Notes under the pieces: model-generated
What the model was told of the DNA's origin: nothing
What the model saw: the letters and a program-made list of their open reading frames with translations, nothing else
Database searches by the model: none
Made by a program: the position numbers and the translations under genes
Assembly (NCBI GenBank): GCA_016295545.1
Contig: JAEDLA010000112.1
Coordinates: 1 to 5,575, forward strand
Direction: 5' to 3'
DNA: 5,575 nucleotides
Source of the DNA: Oscillospiraceae bacterium
Lineage (GTDB): Bacteria > Bacillota > Clostridia > Oscillospirales > Ruminococcaceae
Part shown: positions 1-5,570 of the stretch, in pieces
Layout: each line of letters starts with the position of its first letter
How positions within the stretch are numbered: position 1 is the stretch's first letter

Positions 1-2
1 TT

Positions 3-68
3 CCGAAGGAAAGCTTTTCAGATGACGAGCTTGAAATTATCCGGAATCTTGAACACTGTGGAAAATGA
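3..68 (+). CDS. 3' end of an unidentified upstream gene (partial)
   Basis: Reading from base 3, 21 codons run to a TGA at 66-68. The peptide begins PKESFSDDELEIIRNL and ends in HCGK. It is acidic and helix-like, as expected of a protein C-terminus, and it stops just before the AT-rich stretch upstream of gyrA. It does not resemble the usual GyrB tail (typically ending near NLDI), so gyrB is probably not the direct neighbour. The product cannot be named from so few residues. The other open frame here (1-132) runs through the gyrA ribosome binding site and gives an atypical peptide, so this frame is preferred. Confidence 0.45.
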   Translation, partial: PKESFSDDELEIIRNLEHCGK

Positions 69-70
69 TG

Positions 71-102
71 TTGAAAACTACAAAAAGCAACACAGATATA
101 AT
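71..102 (+). promoter_or_regulatory. candidate gyrA promoter, long spacer
   Basis: TTGAAA at 71-76 and a perfect TATAAT at 97-102 are separated by 20 bp, longer than the usual 16-18. The predicted start, near 109, would leave a leader of about 25 nt before the TTG codon. A second set (TTGACA at 112-117, TATAAT at 140-145, 22 bp apart) overlaps the ribosome binding site and start codon and would begin transcription inside the gene. Neither is certain; the first fits the annotated start better. Confidence 0.35.
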
Positions 103-119
103 AAATATAAATTGACATT

Positions 120-124
120 GGAGG
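120..124 (+). promoter_or_regulatory. ribosome binding site deciding the TTG start of gyrA
   Basis: GGAGG lies 9 nt before the TTG at 134. It supports the TTG as initiation codon, because the first in-frame ATG (codon 18, at 185) has no comparable purine-rich site in front of it. Confidence 0.8.
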
Positions 125-133
125 TAAAATAAA

Positions 134-2758
134 TTGCTATATAATGATAAATCAAAGGTCATTAACAGCGAAGTAGTGGACGTAATGCAGACATCTATGC
201 TTGACTATGCCATGTCGGTAATCGTGTCAAGAGCACTGCCTGATGTCAGAGACGGTTTAAAGCCTGTACACCGCAGAATACTGTACACACTCCACGAAAA
301 CGGACTTACTCCTGAAAAACCGTACAGAAAATGTGCCGATACTGTCGGTGCAGTTCTGGGACGCTATCACCCACACGGTGATGCCTCTGTCTATGACGCA
401 CTTGTACGTCTTGCACAGGATTTCTCAATGAGATATCCTCTTGTGGACGGTCACGGAAACTTTGGTTCCATTGACGGCGACAAGGCTGCTGCCTACCGTT
501 ATACAGAAGCGAAAATGGCAAAGCTGTCTCTTGATATGCTGACGGATATCAACAAGGAAACTGTTGATTTCATGTCAAACTATGATGACCGTCTGAAAGA
601 ACCGGTTGTTCTGCCTTCACGTTTTCCTAACCTCCTTGTAAACGGTTCAGTGGGTATTGCCGTTGGTATGGCAACGAATATACCTCCCCACAATTTAGGC
701 GAGGTAATTGACGGTCTGCAGCTGCTTATCGATAATCCTGACTGTACTCTTGATGAAATTATGGAGCACATAAAGGGACCTGACTTCCCAACAGGCGGAA
801 TTATCATGGGCAAGGCAGGTATTCGTGCTGCCTACGGAACAGGAAAAGGAAAGATAATCCTCCGTTCCAAGACTCATTTTGAGGAAATAAAGGGAAGAAA
901 CTGCATTATTGTAGACGAGATTCCCTACATGATAAATAAATCAAATCTTTTAAAGAGCATTAATCAGCTTGCAAAGGATAAGCGTATAGAGGGACTTTAC
1001 GACCTCCGTGACGAGTCAGACAAGGACGGTATGCGTATCGTTATTGAGCTGAAAAAGGACGCTGTTCCGCAGATAGTCCTCAATAAGCTGTTCAGCTATA
1101 CACAGCTACAGGATACCGTAGGAATTATCATGCTTGCCCTTGTAAACGGCGAGCCGAAGATTCTTACCCTGAAATCAATGCTCCAGAATTACCTTGACTT
1201 TCAGGTAGATGTTATTCAAAGACGTACACGCTATGACCTGAGAAAGGCTCTTGAAAGGGCGCATATTCTTCAGGGACTTATTCTTGCGGCTGACTATATC
1301 GATGAGGTAATTGCAATAATCCGTGCAAACAAGACCATTCCCGAAGCAAAAGCAGCTCTCCGTGAACGCTTCAAGGACGTGGATATGTCAGCTCTACTTG
1401 ACAGGGCACAGTACGATATGACCGATATCAGGCTTGAATATCAGATAGGTCTTTCTGAGGAACAGGCAGAAGCTATCGTTCAGATGAAGCTTGGTCAGCT
1501 TGCTGGTCTGGAAAGGCAGAAAGTTACTGACGAGCTTTACGGATTCCTGAAAAAAATCACTGATTATGAAGATATACTGGCAAATATCAGCCGTGTTTAT
1601 GAGATAATCATGAACGACCTTAACGAGATACGCCGTAAGTTCAGCGACGAAAGAAGAACACAGATAGAGTCTGTAAGCGGTGAGGTTGATATTGAGGACC
1701 TTATTCCTGTTGAGGACTGCGTTGTTACCTTTACAAACAACGGATATATCAAGAGAATGCCTGTTGATGAGTACAAGATACAGAAGCGTGGCGGCCGTGG
1801 TGTTACCGGTATGAAGCAGCGTGAGGAGGACTATGTTGAGGAGATGTTCATTTGCTCAACTCACGACAATATCCTCTTTATCTCCAACAAGGGAATTATG
1901 TACAAGCTGAAATGCTATGAGATTCCTGACGGTTCAAAGGCATCAAGAGGCTTTAACCTTGTAAATCTTCTGCCCATAACTGACGGAGAAAAAATTGCTG
2001 CCATGATAAAGGCTGTTGACTTTGACGAGGATAAGTATATCGTCATGGTTACAAAGAACGGCAAAATTAAAAGAACTAACCTTTCAATGTATAAAAATGT
2101 CCGCAAAAACGGTCTTATTGCTATTGGTCTTGACGAGGGTGATGAGATAGCAGGAGTCCGCATGACAAACGGTGAATCAAAGCTGTTTGTGGCAACTCAG
2201 AACGGAATGGCTATTTGTCTTGAGGAATCGTCAATTCGTCCACTTTCACGTTCTGCACACGGTGTAAGGGCAATTAAGCTTCGTGAGGGAGACTGTGTTG
2301 TCTCAATGGCAAGAGTACGTGAGGGCGCAACTCTGCTTACGGTGACTGAAAAGGGCTACGGAAAGAGAACTGCTCTTGAAAACTACCGCATACAGGGCAG
2401 AGGCGGCTATGGTCTGACAAACTATAAGGTTGACGAGGAAAGAGGAAAGGTCTGTGGAATTAAAATTGTTGACGAAACAGACGATATTATCCTTATTTCA
2501 AGCGAGGGCATTATTATCAGGATACTTGCAAGCGATATCAGAGTAATGGGACGTATTGCAAAGGGCGTTCGTGTTATGAGAGTAGGCAATGATGCTAAGG
2601 TAGTGGCATTTACAAGAGCTGAACACGATGATTCCGCTGAGATTGAAAAGGTGGAGCAACTTACCGATGAACAGCTTAAAGAAGCTGAAAAGGAAGCGGA
2701 GCTTGCCGAACAGAACGAGGATATTCCTGAAGTACAGCCGGAAGATTCTGAAGAATAA
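134..2758 (+). CDS. gyrA: DNA gyrase subunit A
   Basis: This is the breakage-reunion subunit of DNA gyrase, the A2B2 type II topoisomerase that uses ATP to introduce negative supercoils. The 874 residues match full-length GyrA (E. coli 875). The start is TTG. Family signatures run in order: LDYAMSVIVSRALPDVRDGLKPVHRR (residues 23-48); the quinolone-pocket segment HPHGDASVYD (79-88); the catalytic tyrosine Y123 in AAAYRYTE; NLLVNGSVGIAVGMATNIPP (166-185); a coiled-coil and C-gate region (about 365-510); and the C-terminal beta-pinwheel (about 525-830). The pinwheel carries the GyrA box QKRGGRG (550-556), which marks it as gyrase rather than ParC. The tail is acidic. Two oddities: alanine (A84) sits where E. 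coli has Ser83, and about 25 residues (414-438) are extra compared with B. subtilis. The gene is probably co-transcribed with the following Cys-rich gene, 15 nt downstream. Confidence 0.98.
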   Translation: MLYNDKSKVINSEVVDVMQTSMLDYAMSVIVSRALPDVRDGLKPVHRRILYTLHENGLTPEKPYRKCADTVGAVLGRYHPHGDASVYDALVRLAQDFSMRYPLVDGHGNFGSIDGDKAAAYRYTEAKMAKLSLDMLTDINKETVDFMSNYDDRLKEPVVLPSRFPNLLVNGSVGIAVGMATNIPPHNLGEVIDGLQLLIDNPDCTLDEIMEHIKGPDFPTGGIIMGKAGIRAAYGTGKGKIILRSKTHFEEIKGRNCIIVDEIPYMINKSNLLKSINQLAKDKRIEGLYDLRDESDKDGMRIVIELKKDAVPQIVLNKLFSYTQLQDTVGIIMLALVNGEPKILTLKSMLQNYLDFQVDVIQRRTRYDLRKALERAHILQGLILAADYIDEVIAIIRANKTIPEAKAALRERFKDVDMSALLDRAQYDMTDIRLEYQIGLSEEQAEAIVQMKLGQLAGLERQKVTDELYGFLKKITDYEDILANISRVYEIIMNDLNEIRRKFSDERRTQIESVSGEVDIEDLIPVEDCVVTFTNNGYIKRMPVDEYKIQKRGGRGVTGMKQREEDYVEEMFICSTHDNILFISNKGIMYKLKCYEIPDGSKASRGFNLVNLLPITDGEKIAAMIKAVDFDEDKYIVMVTKNGKIKRTNLSMYKNVRKNGLIAIGLDEGDEIAGVRMTNGESKLFVATQNGMAICLEESSIRPLSRSAHGVRAIKLREGDCVVSMARVREGATLLTVTEKGYGKRTALENYRIQGRGGYGLTNYKVDEERGKVCGIKIVDETDDIILISSEGIIIRILASDIRVMGRIAKGVRVMRVGNDAKVVAFTRAEHDDSAEIEKVEQLTDEQLKEAEKEAELAEQNEDIPEVQPEDSEE

Positions 2759-2773
2759 CGGGGAAAATAGCTT

Positions 2774-3268
2774 ATGCTGAAAAAGATACTGAGCGGAAAA
2801 ACCTGTGCTGAGTGCCGTCTTTGCTGTGTTTTTGACAGCTATGACGTGTGGGAAACTCCCGTTTTCACAAAGGAGTTAAGTGAAAGAATAGCAGAAAGCC
2901 GTCCCGGAACACGCTTTGTTTCAAAGGACGGAGGATATATTTTCAGAGTTGAGGAGTTCGGCAGCGACGGACTTTTCCGCTGTCCTGCATTGACGGAAAA
3001 GGGCTGTATGCTGGGAGATGAAAAGCCTTTTGACTGCCGTATATGGCCATACAGGATAATGGAACTGGGCGGCAGGAGAGTTATTGCCATAGCTTCAATA
3101 TGTGAGGAGCTGTATAATCGTCCGCTGTCTCAGCTGGTGGAATTTCTGAAAGAGGGACTTGCGGAGACGATTTTCAGTTATGCTGACAGTCATCCGGAAA
3201 TCGTCAAGCCATATTATGAGGGATATCCGATACTGCTTGTGGAAAAGGAAAAAAATAAATATGACTAA
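2774..3268 (+). CDS. YkgJ-type CxxCxxCC zinc/iron-chelating cysteine-cluster protein
   Basis: This 164-residue soluble protein carries the hallmarks of the YkgJ / UPF0153 cysteine-cluster family (the CxxCxxCC domain). There is a CxxCxxCC cluster at C11, C14, C17 and C18. A second group follows, C70, C78 and C88, the last within CRIWPYR, which fits the family's CR-x-[FW]-P motif. A further cysteine is C110. The family is thought to bind zinc or an Fe-S cluster, but the biochemical role is not established, so no reaction is assigned. It starts at ATG 2774, with GGGGA (2760-2764) as a modest ribosome binding site, 15 nt after the gyrA stop. No terminator lies between them, so it likely depends on the gyrA transcript. 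An intrinsic terminator follows. There are no membrane segments or signal peptide. The family call is good; function is unknown. Confidence 0.85.
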   Translation: MLKKILSGKTCAECRLCCVFDSYDVWETPVFTKELSERIAESRPGTRFVSKDGGYIFRVEEFGSDGLFRCPALTEKGCMLGDEKPFDCRIWPYRIMELGGRRVIAIASICEELYNRPLSQLVEFLKEGLAETIFSYADSHPEIVKPYYEGYPILLVEKEKNKYD

Positions 3269-3281
3269 ATAGACGATAAAG

Positions 3282-3311
3282 CCGGTGTGGAGTAAGTATC
3301 AGATATACCGG
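3282..3311 (+). other. weak hairpin ahead of the terminator
   Basis: CCGGT (3282-3286) pairs with ACCGG (3307-3311). The stem extends to 8 pairs if G-U wobbles are counted, with a 14-nt loop. It lies between the stop of the Cys-rich gene and the strong terminator and has no U-tract of its own. It may be only a 3' stabilising stem on the gyrA mRNA. Confidence 0.3.
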
Positions 3312-3321
3312 ATAAAAAGTT

Positions 3322-3357
3322 AAGCATGAGAAGTCTGCATTCTTCTCATGCTTTTTT
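3322..3357 (+). terminator. Rho-independent terminator of the gyrA unit
   Basis: A perfect 12-bp stem joins AAGCATGAGAAG (3322-3333) to CTTCTCATGCTT (3342-3353) across an 8-nt loop. The stem runs into six Ts (3352-3357). It ends the gyrA/cysteine-cluster transcript 54 nt after the last stop codon. Confidence 0.93.
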
Positions 3358-3407
3358 ATTTTCAATCCTCTCAAACATCATTCTGATATTGTAAATTATA
3401 CACAAAT

Positions 3408-3446
3408 CGACAATATTATTTCTATTTATTTTAATATTTTATGTCG
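3408..3446. repeat. interrupted inverted repeat upstream of the small membrane protein gene
   Basis: CGACA (3408-3412) opposes TGTCG (3442-3446), and inside it AATATTA (3412-3418) opposes TAATATT (3432-3438). A further TGTCG sits at 3482-3486, immediately before the -10 box of the downstream promoter. The position just upstream of the -35 box (3464) would suit an operator, but the DNA is very AT-rich and chance is possible. Nothing else is recognised in the gap 3361-3463. Confidence 0.35.
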
Positions 3447-3463
3447 GTTAACTTTAATTTTAC

Positions 3464-3492
3464 TTGACAAATATATATTTCTGTCGTATAAT
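3464..3492 (+). promoter_or_regulatory. perfect consensus sigma-A-type promoter
   Basis: TTGACA (3464-3469) and TATAAT (3487-3492) both match the consensus exactly and are spaced 17 bp apart. The upstream DNA is AT-rich, as in an UP element. The expected start near 3499 gives a leader of about 25 nt to the ATG at 3525. Confidence 0.9.
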
Positions 3493-3524
3493 GTACATAA
3501 TGATATGGGAAAGGAGGGGCTATC

Positions 3525-3923
3525 ATGTATAATTCATCAGCAAATTCAGGTGACATTGCTTCTGCTATTGTAGCTATAAATGGTGTTACACTTTTCATTT
3601 ATTTTGCAATACTTGTTGTACTGCTTGTTGCTCAGTGGAAAATGTTCTCAAAAGCAGGTGAAGCAGGCTGGAAATGTCTTATTCCGTTCTATAACAACTA
3701 TATTTTTTACAAAATACTTTATGGAAACGGATGGAAATTTCTTTTCTTATTTGTTCCGTTTCTGAATATGATTGTCAGCATTGCAGCTTGTATCCGTACA
3801 GCACAGGTCTATGGAAAAGGAATAGGTTTTGGTATACTTCACCTGTTCTTCTCTCCGATTACAATGTGCATTCTGGCATTCGGCAGTGCAGAATACGAAG
3901 GTCCTGTAGACAGCTTTATCTGA
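3525..3923 (+). CDS. small DUF5684-like membrane protein
   Basis: This 132-residue membrane protein of unknown function fits the DUF5684 family. Its core motif is KAGEAGWKCLIPFYNNY (residues 43-59), followed by a hydrophobic stretch and a YGKGIGFGI segment (96-104). Hydrophobic segments lie at about 15-37, 70-90 and 101-119, suggesting three transmembrane helices with the W/K-rich GW-IPFYN loop between the first two. There is no catalytic motif and no cleavable signal peptide is evident. The start is well supported: AAGGAGG (3511-3517) lies 7 nt before the ATG, behind a perfect consensus promoter, so expression could be strong. It has its own promoter and a terminator directly after it, so it appears monocistronic and gives no operon clue to function. 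The family assignment rests on motif memory, not a search. Confidence 0.82.
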   Translation: MYNSSANSGDIASAIVAINGVTLFIYFAILVVLLVAQWKMFSKAGEAGWKCLIPFYNNYIFYKILYGNGWKFLFLFVPFLNMIVSIAACIRTAQVYGKGIGFGILHLFFSPITMCILAFGSAEYEGPVDSFI

Positions 3924-3944
3924 TTATTAATCTGTCAAAAAATC

Positions 3945-3981
3945 AAAAGCACCATGTATTAACTTACACGGTGCTTTTTTT
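3945..3981. terminator. bidirectional terminator shared by two convergent genes
   Basis: AAAAGCACCATGT (3945-3957) pairs with ACACGGTGCTTTT (3966-3978), with one A-C mismatch and an 8-nt loop. On the plus strand it runs into seven Ts (3975-3981). On the minus strand the stem is followed by TTTTGATTTTTT (3948-3937), also U-rich. It can therefore end both the small membrane protein gene and the aspartokinase gene, whose stop codon at 3987-3985 lies only a few bases away. Confidence 0.9.
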
Positions 3982-3984
3982 ATG

Positions 3985-5319
3985 TTATGCTTTTTCTGAA
4001 TTGATAAACATATCGTAAATTCTTCTGATTGCTTCGTTAAGGTCGTGTTCGCTTACGCCGATTATAACATTCAGCTCGCTTGAACCCTGATCAATCATTT
4101 TAACATTTACTCTTGCATGAGCCATTGCCGCAAAAATTCTTGCAACAGTACCTCTTGTATTCTTCATTCTGCGTCCAACAACGGCAAGAAGCGCTATTCC
4201 GTCCTCAATTTCAAGGTGATCCGGATTAACCTCCCTGCGTATCTGTGCAAGAACCTTATCTCTGACAGGCTCAAGCTTTGCACTGTCAACGGTAATACTC
4301 ATTGTATCGATTCCTGACGGCATATGTTCAAAGGAAACGCCGTTATCGCAAAGAGCTTTCAGAACCTTCATTCCGAATCCTGTTTCACTGTTCATCATAG
4401 CCTTTTCGATATTGATAGTGCTGAATCCCTTTCTTCCGGCAATACCAGTAATCGTATAGGAAGCTTCAGAGGAAAAATCATGGTCATCGGAAACTATCAT
4501 TGTGCCCTTGTCCTCAGGCTTGTTTGTATTCTTGATATTTATGGGGATACCTGCTGAACGGACAGGGAAAATTGCGTCCTCATGAAGTACTGTTGCGCCC
4601 ATATATGAAAGCTCACGAAGCTCACGATAGGTAATAACGCTGATAACATCAGGATTATCCACAACTCTCGGATCTGCAACGAGGAAGCCTGAAACATCAG
4701 TCCAGTTCTCATAAATCTCAGCCTTTACGGCATTGGCGATTATTGAGCCTGTAACATCAGAACCGCCTCTTGAAAATGTCTTTACATAGCCCTCTACAGT
4801 GCGTCCGTAGAATCCGGGAATTACTGCATTGGGAAGATTTTTCAGTCTTTCACGAACAGCCTTTACTGTTTCATCAAGAAGAAGCGTACCCTTATTATCA
4901 AAAATAATAACATCAGCAGCGTCCACAAACTCAAATCCGAGATAAGAAGCAAGAACCTTTCCGTTAAGGTACTCACCTCTGCTTGCAGCGAAGTCTCTTG
5001 CAGGACGCTCTTTCAGCTCACTTGCAATTGAGCTGAATTCGTCATCAAGGCTCATATCTATTCCAAGCTCGCTGATAATGCCGTTGTATCTGTCCTTTAT
5101 TGTCTGAAATTCTGTGGAAAAGTCCATACCGCTGCCGGCAAGCTCAGCACATTTATAGAGCATATCAGTAATTTTTATATCCTCTGAGAATCTTTTTCCG
5201 GGTGCAGAGGGGACAACAAATTTTCTTTTATCGTCGCTTTTTATGATAGCTGCGACTTTTTTGAACTGATTAGCGTCAGCAAGGCTGCTTCCGCCGAATT
5301 TTACAACTTTAAAACCCAT
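3985..5319 (-). CDS. lysC: aspartate kinase (aspartokinase, YclM-like class)
   Basis: This enzyme phosphorylates L-aspartate with ATP to 4-phospho-aspartate, the first committed step to lysine/diaminopimelate, threonine and methionine. The 444 residues start MGFKVVKFGGSS. The kinase domain shows KFGGSS (7-12), the SAPGK nucleotide segment (38-42), SRGEYLNGK (113-121), FSRGGSDVTGS (182-192) and TDVSGFLVADPR (207-218). Two ACT regulatory domains follow, at about 288-345 and 373-440, the second containing MIDQGSSELNVIIGV. Single-chain architecture and the FSR-GSD-TGS and YEN-TDV wording resemble B. subtilis YclM, which is known to be inhibited by lysine plus threonine together; effector specificity here is inferred only. 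The open frame extends 26 codons upstream, but that part (MDFISIDFF...) covers the promoter. The symbol lysC is the generic one; the paralogue type is not certain. It is monocistronic, with a shared terminator directly downstream. Confidence 0.96.
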   Translation of the reverse strand: MGFKVVKFGGSSLADANQFKKVAAIIKSDDKRKFVVPSAPGKRFSEDIKITDMLYKCAELAGSGMDFSTEFQTIKDRYNGIISELGIDMSLDDEFSSIASELKERPARDFAASRGEYLNGKVLASYLGFEFVDAADVIIFDNKGTLLLDETVKAVRERLKNLPNAVIPGFYGRTVEGYVKTFSRGGSDVTGSIIANAVKAEIYENWTDVSGFLVADPRVVDNPDVISVITYRELRELSYMGATVLHEDAIFPVRSAGIPINIKNTNKPEDKGTMIVSDDHDFSSEASYTITGIAGRKGFSTINIEKAMMNSETGFGMKVLKALCDNGVSFEHMPSGIDTMSITVDSAKLEPVRDKVLAQIRREVNPDHLEIEDGIALLAVVGRRMKNTRGTVARIFAAMAHARVNVKMIDQGSSELNVIIGVSEHDLNEAIRRIYDMFINSEKA

Positions 5320-5328
5320 TGAAATCAT

Positions 5329-5334
5329 TCCTTT
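5329..5334 (-). promoter_or_regulatory. ribosome binding site fixing the aspartokinase start
   Basis: On the minus strand AAAGGA lies 9 nt before the ATG at 5319-5317. An in-frame ATG three codons earlier (5328-5326) directly abuts this site, leaving no spacing, so the start at 5319 is preferred. Confidence 0.8.
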
Positions 5335-5352
5335 TATAAATATATCATAATA

Positions 5353-5381
5353 ATTATATTCTTTTTCGCAAAAAAAATCAA
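5353..5381 (-). promoter_or_regulatory. aspartokinase promoter
   Basis: On the minus strand TTGATT (5381-5376) and TATAAT (5358-5353) are 17 bp apart. The expected start near 5346 leaves a leader of only about 27 nt, too short for a lysine riboswitch or a T-box. Regulation by those RNA devices is therefore unlikely if this is the only promoter. The -35 box directly abuts the -35 box of the divergent promoter. Confidence 0.8.
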
Positions 5382-5386
5382 TTGAT
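5377..5386. repeat. 10-bp palindrome joining two -35 boxes
   Basis: ATCAATTGAT is a perfect dyad whose halves belong to the minus-strand -35 box (5381-5376) and the plus-strand -35 box (5382-5387). It is the symmetry centre of the divergent promoter pair and could serve as an operator for a dimeric regulator, or may simply result from two TTGAT boxes meeting head to head. Confidence 0.75.
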
Positions 5387-5410
5387 ATAAAATCCAAAAA
5401 TAGATATAAT
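5382..5410 (+). promoter_or_regulatory. divergent plus-strand promoter for a gene beyond the window
   Basis: TTGATA (5382-5387) and a perfect TATAAT (5405-5410) are separated by 17 bp. The expected start is near 5417, giving a leader of at least 159 nt up to the AGGAG at the end of the window. It points away from the aspartokinase gene. Confidence 0.75.
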
Positions 5411-5448
5411 AATACTGTATTTTTGGTGAATACGCTTGTACGCCAGTG

Positions 5449-5537
5449 ACGGACAGTTTTAAATTATTACTTCGGCAATTAAATATCGATAATAACTTCG
5501 TCGGGCAAGCCGAGGGAAGTAATGCTGAAGTGTCCGT
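5449..5537. repeat. 89-bp palindromic element with 7-bp inverted ends (MITE-like candidate)
   Basis: ACGGACA (5449-5455) and TGTCCGT (5531-5537) form exact terminal inverted repeats. Subterminal ATTACTTC (5466-5473) and GAAGTAAT (5516-5523) are also exact inverted copies. This resembles a small non-coding inverted-repeat element, but no target-site duplication is visible in the flanks, and no second copy exists in the window to confirm mobility. The same pairing could equally be the basal stem of a structured leader RNA. Confidence 0.4.
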
Positions 5538-5561
5538 AAATCATCGCTTCGCTTGATTTAC
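5536..5561 (+). repeat. hairpin just before the terminal ribosome binding site
   Basis: GTAAATCA (5536-5543) and TGATTTAC (5554-5561) are exact inverted copies around a 10-nt loop, TCGCTTCGCT. The stem lies 9 nt ahead of AGGAG and lacks a T-run, so it is not an intrinsic terminator. Confidence 0.7.
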
Positions 5562-5570
5562 TACTTTGTT

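Noticed and set aside
1..132. Open frame from base 1 to the TAA at 130-132
   Set aside because: It runs through the gyrA ribosome binding site and the AT-rich promoter region and gives a low-complexity basic peptide; the frame ending at 68 looks more like a real protein tail.
3580..4018. Overlapping plus-strand open frames within and after the small membrane protein gene
   Set aside because: They lie out of frame with a well-supported gene, lack ribosome binding sites, and the longer one runs through the bidirectional terminator.
5320..5397. 26-codon N-terminal extension of the aspartokinase frame
   Set aside because: The stretch contains the -10 and -35 boxes and has no ribosome binding site for its ATG, while the family's conserved N-terminus (VVKFGGSS) begins right after the ATG at 5319.
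5446..5556. 36-codon open frame from a GTG on the plus strand inside the leader
   Set aside because: There is no ribosome binding site before the GTG, and the frame consists almost wholly of inverted-repeat sequence, so it is more likely accidental.
5536..5561. Hairpin as an intrinsic terminator
   Set aside because: The stem is AT-rich and is followed by TACTTTGTT rather than a T-run.
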